From Sulfurovum sp. UBA12169 (GTDB taxonomy: Bacteria; Campylobacterota; Campylobacteria; Campylobacterales; Sulfurovaceae): DNA of 64,000 nucleotides. Both the position numbers and the translations under genes were made by a program. The notes beneath the pieces were generated by a model that was given only the letters and a program-made list of their open reading frames with translations, did no database searches and was not told where the DNA came from. Where the stretch lies: contig DLUH01000001.1 of the NCBI GenBank assembly GCA_002742845.1, positions 499,291 to 563,290 on the forward strand. Reading direction: 5' to 3'. Each line of letters begins with the position of its first letter. The stretch's first letter is position 1. Shown here in pieces: positions 59,406 to 64,000 of the stretch.

Positions 59406-61547
59406 TTATTTACTGCCAAAAGGCACAGAGAGCCCAAAACTGACATCTCTTCCCATTCCAAGCGCATATCCTTTGTAGGTATCAAGATAACCGCGGTACG
59501 CTCTGTCGAAAAGATTGGAGATCTTCACATTGGCATCTACTTTGCTTTTGCCTATTTGAAGCTGTGTGCTGTATCCGATATCAAACAAAGCATATCCGGA
59601 CGTATCGGCGCTGCCAAAAGGCATTGTGTTGTATTGGGCAAACGGTTCAAACGCTCCGGCAACCTTTTGCGCTTCAAATACGCGCATATCAACCGTAAGT
59701 TCATTGTTGCTGCCTATCCCGAATGCGCCAAACTGCTGCGTAATGCCAAGGGAAGCATTGCTGGGCGGGATATACGCCAAACGCGTATCGTTTTTTGTAT
59801 CCTCGCCTTGAATGTATTCTGCCGTAGCCCGAAGTGTTGTCGCGGAGCCAAGCGGCACCTCAAACGACCATTCTATCCCCTGTATAACCGCATCGGTCTG
59901 CTCATGCTTCATCTCAGGAATGCCCGTTGGAGCCACTTCTCCTGTCACAGGATTGCGATACAAACCGGTATTGGCAAGATAAATATAACCATCAATGGTG
60001 TTGCGATAGAATGTTAAACTGCTATAGGTCTCCTCATTTTTGTATCTCAAAGAGAGATCAACCCCAAAGGTATTTTCTTCCTCCAGATAAGGATTGCCTA
60101 TCTGAAACGCTTGCACCCCGCCATGCATACCCCCTGCAAAAAGTTCAAAAATTCCCGGAGCTCGAAATCCTTTGCTCAGATTGGTTGCCAATGCCCATGT
60201 CTCATCGATCTTATAAGTTGCCCCCAGCGAGCCCCCCCACGAAGCAAACTCCTGACTGTTGGTAGAGTCGTCATAAATGCCTTGATCAACAAAATAACTG
60301 CTGGTCCCGTCAAGCGCTGCCTTAACGCTTCTTGTATCGTAGCGCAGCCCTGCCTGAAGGATCCACTTTTCAAGGTTTGCTTCCTCAAAAAGATAGACAG
60401 CCTTGCCCCATTCTTTCGCACTTGGAAGCAATTTGCCCTCTTTGAGCTCTTGATCTTTAGCGTATCCTTCAAGCCCGACCTCCCCCATAAACATTCCTAT
60501 CATGGGATGCCCGACTGAAACATGGAAATCTTTTCGATCGGTATCAATATCAAGATACAATGGCGTACCTCTGACTGTCTGCATCTGCTGATAAGGGGTA
60601 TTGGTCGCCGCCTCTCTTTGGTTACGGGTTGCCGAAACCCTTGTATCTATACTCCACTCTCCCAGATTCTTAGTCGCACTCAGCTGTGTTTCGTCATTGG
60701 TCAGTTTTTGCCCCGCAGAAGAAACGGCTTCAAACGTGGGTGAAGACGTATGGCCCAGATAATTTTGCTTGCTTTGCCAGTAGGTGTGCTGCAATGCAAA
60801 TTTAAAATCATCATCCGTATATCCTACCCCCGCGCGCGCAGACTGATTTTTGAAATCTGTGTAAGGCAGTTCTCCGGCAAAAAGAGGCAAAGTGCCCGGC
60901 GCATCACCGCTTTCCCATGTTGCACTGTCTCCCGTATGGTAATTATCTGCCTCTCTTACAGAAGCGGCCACATTGACACCCCATTTTCCTTTCGCGCTCT
61001 GTGTTTTGAGCACAGTTGCTTTTTCATTATTGTTGGTATGATATTCGCCCAAAAGCGTTCCTCTAAAAAGCGTTTCCCCTTCCTCTGCGGTCAAAAAAGA
61101 AGGAGCTATCACATTGACTACGCCCCCTAGTGCGTCTGATCCATAAAGCACTCCCTGAGCTCCGCGGATTACCTCGATACGCTCAGCCAAAAGAGGGTCT
61201 ATATTGTCAATATGCCGAATCCCATAAGTTTGCGAATCGGTAGGATTGCCATTGGAAAGCATTTTGATGCGCTCTCCGCTAAATCCTCTTATCACCGGCT
61301 TGCCTGCTTGTGAACCCGTCGAAAGATTATTCACTCCTGGTATATTTGAAAGGATTTTGCCCATAGAAGCAGTCGAAGCTGATTTTATATCAGTGACGGC
61401 ATCGATTTGACATGGCACGTCAAAAGCCTCATGCTCTAAAACAGGAGACGCCGAAATGGTTATAGCATCAAGATCAACACTCTTTTGTGCTTCAGCCGCC
61501 CACAAAAAAGAGAACCCCGCTATCACTACCCCTGCTGTATATTTCAT
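59406..61547 (-). CDS. TonB-dependent outer-membrane receptor, probably for zinc
   Basis: A 713-residue TonB-dependent receptor. The signal peptide ends at about residue 20 (LWAAEA). The TonB box region is near 24-33 (VDLDAITISAS), the plug at about 45-155 (ISNIPGVNNLSTGSQAGKPVIRGF-type, VIRGAQGVLYGSDALGG) and the beta barrel to the C-terminus, which ends in a typical amphipathic strand (GRDVSFGLSVPFG). His-containing loops (EYHTNNN, NYHTGD, MKHEQTD) and a Fur-family operator in its promoter shared with zur-znuA suggest a ZnuD-like zinc receptor. Haem, siderophore or copper substrates are alternatives. No exbBD or tonB is in the window. Confidence 0.88.
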   Translation of the reverse strand: MKYTAGVVIAGFSFLWAAEAQKSVDLDAITISASPVLEHEAFDVPCQIDAVTDIKSASTASMGKILSNIPGVNNLSTGSQAGKPVIRGFSGERIKMLSNGNPTDSQTYGIRHIDNIDPLLAERIEVIRGAQGVLYGSDALGGVVNVIAPSFLTAEEGETLFRGTLLGEYHTNNNEKATVLKTQSAKGKWGVNVAASVREADNYHTGDSATWESGDAPGTLPLFAGELPYTDFKNQSARAGVGYTDDDFKFALQHTYWQSKQNYLGHTSSPTFEAVSSAGQKLTNDETQLSATKNLGEWSIDTRVSATRNQREAATNTPYQQMQTVRGTPLYLDIDTDRKDFHVSVGHPMIGMFMGEVGLEGYAKDQELKEGKLLPSAKEWGKAVYLFEEANLEKWILQAGLRYDTRSVKAALDGTSSYFVDQGIYDDSTNSQEFASWGGSLGATYKIDETWALATNLSKGFRAPGIFELFAGGMHGGVQAFQIGNPYLEEENTFGVDLSLRYKNEETYSSLTFYRNTIDGYIYLANTGLYRNPVTGEVAPTGIPEMKHEQTDAVIQGIEWSFEVPLGSATTLRATAEYIQGEDTKNDTRLAYIPPSNASLGITQQFGAFGIGSNNELTVDMRVFEAQKVAGAFEPFAQYNTMPFGSADTSGYALFDIGYSTQLQIGKSKVDANVKISNLFDRAYRGYLDTYKGYALGMGRDVSFGLSVPFGSK

Positions 61548-61599
61548 CTTTGTTTCCTTCTAAGTGCTATCAATTGGCCGAATAGTAATGGAAAAGATC

Positions 61600-61624
61600 T
61601 TAGATGCAACTTAGTCGCATTTAA
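61600..61624. promoter_or_regulatory. Zur-type palindromic operator upstream of the TonB receptor
   Basis: TTAGATGCAAC (61600-61610), spacer TTA, GTCGCATTTAA (61614-61624): 11-base arms with two mismatches. It shares ATGCAAC-TWA-GTyGCA with the operator at 62092. It lies 53 bases before the receptor start, where a repressor would block the promoter. Confidence 0.75.
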
Positions 61625-61662
61625 TATTTTTGTGAAGGGACAGCATGAAAACAGTAGAAGCA

Positions 61663-62055
61663 TTAAAGCCGTGAAGAGGGTTTACTTTCTGTTTGGTTGC
61701 ATTTTTTACATATTCCTTTTAGGATGACATCTTCTATCTTGTAGCCGTCTACTTTTACATTTGTTACGGTTTTCATACACTCGATAGAACTGCATATGTG
61801 GCAAATAAAATGGGCATGCGCAGAGGCATATATGCCGTAGTATCTTTTTTTATCATTGGATTCAAAACTATTGACGATGGACTCTTCTTCAAACCTTGAA
61901 ACATTTCGATAAAATGTTGCTTTATCCATGTTTATTTTATCTTTTACATCTTCATACGAAAGAGGTCTTTGGGCATTTAAAAATAATTCCAAAAGCTCTT
62001 TGCGGGCACTTGTCAATTTTAATTTTTTTTCTTCTATCAGTTTTTCTATTTGCAT
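61663..62055 (-). CDS. zur: Fur-family regulator, probably the zinc repressor Zur
   Basis: A 130-residue Fur-family repressor. The winged helix covers 1-80 with recognition segment KATFYRNVSRFEEE at 45-58. The dimerisation domain has HAHFICHIC (His80, His82, Cys85, Cys88) and a C-terminal CKKC (116-119), the two CxxC pairs that bind structural zinc. Divergent znuA and a nearby TonB receptor, both with the same palindrome, favour Zur over Fur or PerR. The operator at 62092 lies in its own promoter, so it is probably autoregulated. Confidence 0.85.
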   Translation of the reverse strand: MQIEKLIEEKKLKLTSARKELLELFLNAQRPLSYEDVKDKINMDKATFYRNVSRFEEESIVNSFESNDKKRYYGIYASAHAHFICHICSSIECMKTVTNVKVDGYKIEDVILKGICKKCNQTESKPSSRL

Positions 62056-62091
62056 AAAATAATCTTAGCACTTTAAATCTTTATTGTATCT

Positions 62092-62122
62092 GACTTAAAT
62101 GCAACTAAGTTGCAATTAAGTC
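62092..62122. promoter_or_regulatory. Zur-type palindromic operator between zur and znuA
   Basis: GACTTAAATGCAAC (62092-62105), spacer TAA, GTTGCAATTAAGTC (62109-62122): 14-base arms with a single mismatch. It sits in the 106-base divergent spacer, 36 bases from the zur start and 39 from the znuA start, so one bound dimer could govern both genes. Confidence 0.85.
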
Positions 62123-62161
62123 GTCTGAAAGTACCATTCGTAAAACCATAAAAGGATCAGG

Positions 62162-63022
62162 ATGAAAAAAATAATATTTTTGCTGTGTAGCGTTCTGTAT
62201 TCTCTTGCTTATGCAAAACCGAACATTATCGTGAGCATACCTCCGCAAAAAACATTTGTTCAAAAAATTGCAAAAGATAAAGCAGAAGTTACAGTGATGG
62301 TAGAGCCGGGAAACTCTCCTCACTCGTATGAACCCAAACCTTCACAGATGATCTCTATTTCAAAAGCCGATCTCTATTTTTCCATAGGTGTTGAGTTTGA
62401 AAATGTTTGGCTCGATAGATTTAAAGCACAAAATCCGAAACTAAAATTTGTAGACATGGACAACAAGGTACCTAAAATACAAATAGCAGAGCATCATCAA
62501 CATGAAAACAAACATCCCGACAAAGGACATCATCACAACGGAACAGACCCCCATACTTGGACTTCACCAAAAAACGTAGCGATCATGGCAAAAAATATCT
62601 ATACAGCCTTAGTGCAAACAGATCCTCAAAACGAACCGTTTTATAGATCCAATCTGGATAATTTCATAAAAGAGATTCAGGATACTGATACACAGATAAA
62701 AAATGCACTTAAAGAGGTAGGGCCTAAAAGTAAATTTATGGTTTTTCACCCCTCATGGGGCTATTTTGCTCACGAATATGATCTGGTGCAAATCGCTGTT
62801 GAAATAGAAGGCAAAACTCCAAAACCAAAAGAGATGATCAAAGTCATCAATGAAGCCAAAGAAGAAAAAGTAAAGGTGATTTTCACGCAGCCTGAATTTT
62901 CAGACAAAAGCGCTCAAATCATAGCAAGAGAAACCGGTATAGTTGTCAAAAAAATCTCACCGCTTGATCCAAATTGGTCTGAAAATCTTATCAGCATAGC
63001 CCATGAAATCGGAAACAGATAG
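62162..63022 (+). CDS. znuA: Zinc ABC transporter substrate-binding protein ZnuA
   Basis: Periplasmic zinc-binding protein of 286 residues. The signal peptide covers 1-18 (LYSLAYA). Metal ligands are His54 (NSPHSYEPK), His131 (DPHTW), His196 (FHPSWGYFAHEY) and Asp269 (PLDPNW). A His-rich flexible loop at 111-125 is diagnostic of zinc-specific rather than manganese-specific members. AAAGGATCAGG precedes the ATG. The operator 39 bases upstream implies repression when zinc is plentiful. The ABC permease and ATPase (ZnuB, ZnuC) are not adjacent; the next gene is on the opposite strand. Confidence 0.93.
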   Translation: MKKIIFLLCSVLYSLAYAKPNIIVSIPPQKTFVQKIAKDKAEVTVMVEPGNSPHSYEPKPSQMISISKADLYFSIGVEFENVWLDRFKAQNPKLKFVDMDNKVPKIQIAEHHQHENKHPDKGHHHNGTDPHTWTSPKNVAIMAKNIYTALVQTDPQNEPFYRSNLDNFIKEIQDTDTQIKNALKEVGPKSKFMVFHPSWGYFAHEYDLVQIAVEIEGKTPKPKEMIKVINEAKEEKVKVIFTQPEFSDKSAQIIARETGIVVKKISPLDPNWSENLISIAHEIGNR

Positions 63023-63094
63023 CATATTCCAAACGATCAGCACCCAAAAAATAAATTCGATTGCTCCACAAAAAGGTCTTGGAAGCTGAGATTT

Positions 63095-63376
63095 TTATGA
63101 TTTTTCGATCTTTCCTATGGCGCAGGATACAAAACTTTTTGCTGTAGCGCCAATGCTTTGCAGCTTAGAAAGCTCATCGCTAACCAACGGATAGCCCAAA
63201 CTTCTTAGTTTGAGTTTCAACGCCTCGATCTTGCCATCCTCTATATCCAAGGTGATCTCTCTTGGGTCTGCTTCCAAATTGACCTCAATTTCGCCAAACT
63301 CTTTAAGCAACTCTTTTTTTAGTGTCCCTGCACACCCTCCGCACTTGACATTTCTTACTTTAAAAATCTGTTTCAT
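63095..63376 (-). CDS. Heavy-metal-associated (HMA) domain protein
   Basis: A 93-residue cytosolic protein with one HMA ferredoxin-like fold (about 1-70) and CGGC at 12-15 in place of the usual MxCxxC; the residue before the first Cys is Lys, not Met. The tail SFVSCAIGKIEKS adds one more Cys. It is copper-chaperone-like by family, but the altered motif and the zinc-locus setting leave the metal open. It lies 30 bases after the nitroreductase gene on the same strand. Confidence 0.8.
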   Translation of the reverse strand: MKQIFKVRNVKCGGCAGTLKKELLKEFGEIEVNLEADPREITLDIEDGKIEALKLKLRSLGYPLVSDELSKLQSIGATAKSFVSCAIGKIEKS

Positions 63377-63406
63377 TCTGCACCTCCGGTACTCTATGCA
63401 AATATC

Positions 63407-64000
63407 TCATGAAATAAACTCAACTACCTCATCAAACGCCAATCTCAACTGTCCATACTGCTCTCCCGCACGATATCCAAAAGCAGACAGTACGCTTACC
63501 TGCCATTTGCTTGTATCCAAGCCGAGTATCTCTTCTACTCTTTCTTTCTCAAACCCTTCTATAGGACAGGAGTCTATGCCTATAAAGGCAGCGGCGGTCA
63601 TCATATTGGCCAAAGCAATGTACGTTTGTCTCGCCGTCCACGCAAACGTCTTTTCATCTGATTTCAGGGCCTCTTTGAGGTGATTTTCATACCGCACCAA
63701 GTAGGCATCTATCTGCTCCTGAGAAAGCGGACGTCTGGCAAATCTTTGAGAGGGTATGCCACTTTGAGGTTTGGCATTTTCAATGGCTGCAAGCAGAACC
63801 ACCAGATGCGAACAGGAAGTGATCTGCACTTGTTCCCAGCACTCCGGGCGCAGTTTTGCTCTGAGTGTTTCATTGGTGATGACCAAAAATTTCCACGGCT
63901 CCATCCCAAATGAAGAAGGAGATTTTCTCCCCGCTTCCAAAATGTAATGCATTTGATCATCTGGTATCTTTTTATGGTCGTCAAAGATCTTGCACGCATG
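63407..64000 (-). CDS. Nitroreductase-family FMN protein (5' end beyond the window)
   Basis: Partial gene: the reading frame stays open to the last base of the window (HACKIFDDHKKIPDDQMHYILEAG...), so the N-terminus lies outside. An in-window ATG at 63952 would cut the FMN-binding start. Visible features are AGRKSPSSFGMEPWKFLVI, the usual FMN/substrate segment, ANMMTAAAFIGIDSCPIEGFE, and a C-terminal SVLSAFGYRAGE. It resembles NfsB/YdgI-type NAD(P)H-dependent nitro- or quinone reductases. It is cotranscribed with the HMA gene. Confidence 0.88.
   Translation of the reverse strand, partial: HACKIFDDHKKIPDDQMHYILEAGRKSPSSFGMEPWKFLVITNETLRAKLRPECWEQVQITSCSHLVVLLAAIENAKPQSGIPSQRFARRPLSQEQIDAYLVRYENHLKEALKSDEKTFAWTARQTYIALANMMTAAAFIGIDSCPIEGFEKERVEEILGLDTSKWQVSVLSAFGYRAGEQYGQLRLAFDEVVEFIS

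Noticed and set aside
1-64000. CRISPR arrays, prophage, insertion sequences or tRNA genes
   Set aside because: No regularly spaced repeats, transposase or integrase motifs, or cloverleaf-type sequences were noticed in any spacer.

Overview
The window looks like chromosomal core sequence from a member of Campylobacterota (the former Epsilonproteobacteria), probably a free-living sulfur- or hydrogen-oxidising relative of Sulfurovum, Sulfurimonas or Sulfuricurvum. This rests on: the order aroQ-pepQ-folK-flhF, which is also the Helicobacter pylori order; an aminofutalosine deaminase of the futalosine menaquinone route; the giant fused cytochrome c biogenesis protein CcsBA; several small c-type cytochromes; an ATP-type PEP carboxykinase beside a sodium-pumping oxaloacetate decarboxylase; and moderate GC content (about 40 percent by eye). 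No rRNA, tRNA, CRISPR array, integrase, transposase or phage gene was seen. The genus assignment is inference.

Layout. 0-6.6 kb: flhF, folK, pepQ and aroQ on the minus strand, then mqnF and sppA on plus, converging on a secreted CAP-domain protein. 6.8-11.8 kb: a periplasmic redox and sensing block on the minus strand, with cytochrome c553, two tandem tri-cysteine secreted proteins, a small cytochrome c, an OmpR-type two-component system, thioredoxin 2, and an operon of a TerB-like protein, acylphosphatase and a Cys-rich mini-protein. 11.9-18.2 kb: a metal-transport-like membrane protein, TruD, an RNA helicase, a cation/proton antiporter, MgtE and a DUF2892 protein. 18.3-23.3 kb: oadG-oadA-oadB-pckA, an apparent operon acting on oxaloacetate. 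23.4-36 kb: housekeeping genes (helicase, uppP, an ABC exporter, serB, metF-like, a universal stress protein, lpxH-like, argC, greA, surE, a TcdA-like enzyme, a YhcH-family protein, mscL). 36-49.7 kb: ccsBA, polA, uvrA, a TauE-type transporter, a YjiK-like lipoprotein, dus, a membrane coiled-coil protein, dksA and rlmH. 49.8-53 kb: a cytochrome c/thioredoxin fusion and a Spy-regulator-kinase operon. 53-57 kb: a three-gene molybdenum formate dehydrogenase with NAD(P)H-linked flavin and Fe-S subunits. 57-59.2 kb: a TRIC-type channel, a FAH-family hydrolase and a secreted thioredoxin-fold protein. 59.4-64 kb: a zinc-homeostasis locus (TonB receptor, Zur-like regulator, ZnuA), then a metal-binding HMA protein and a nitroreductase cut by the window edge.

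The most distinctive observations are these. (1) Two near-identical palindromic operators lie in the zinc locus, one upstream of the TonB receptor and one between zur and znuA. (2) The formate dehydrogenase is built from a short Cys-type catalytic subunit plus hydrogenase-beta/gamma-like partners. (3) A cytochrome c-thioredoxin fusion is present. (4) A pair of secreted proteins share three invariant cysteines next to a two-component system whose last gene is a cytochrome c. (5) A structured leader precedes the cytochrome c553 gene. (6) A strong plus-strand terminator has no gene in front of it. Most of the window is ordinary core genome.
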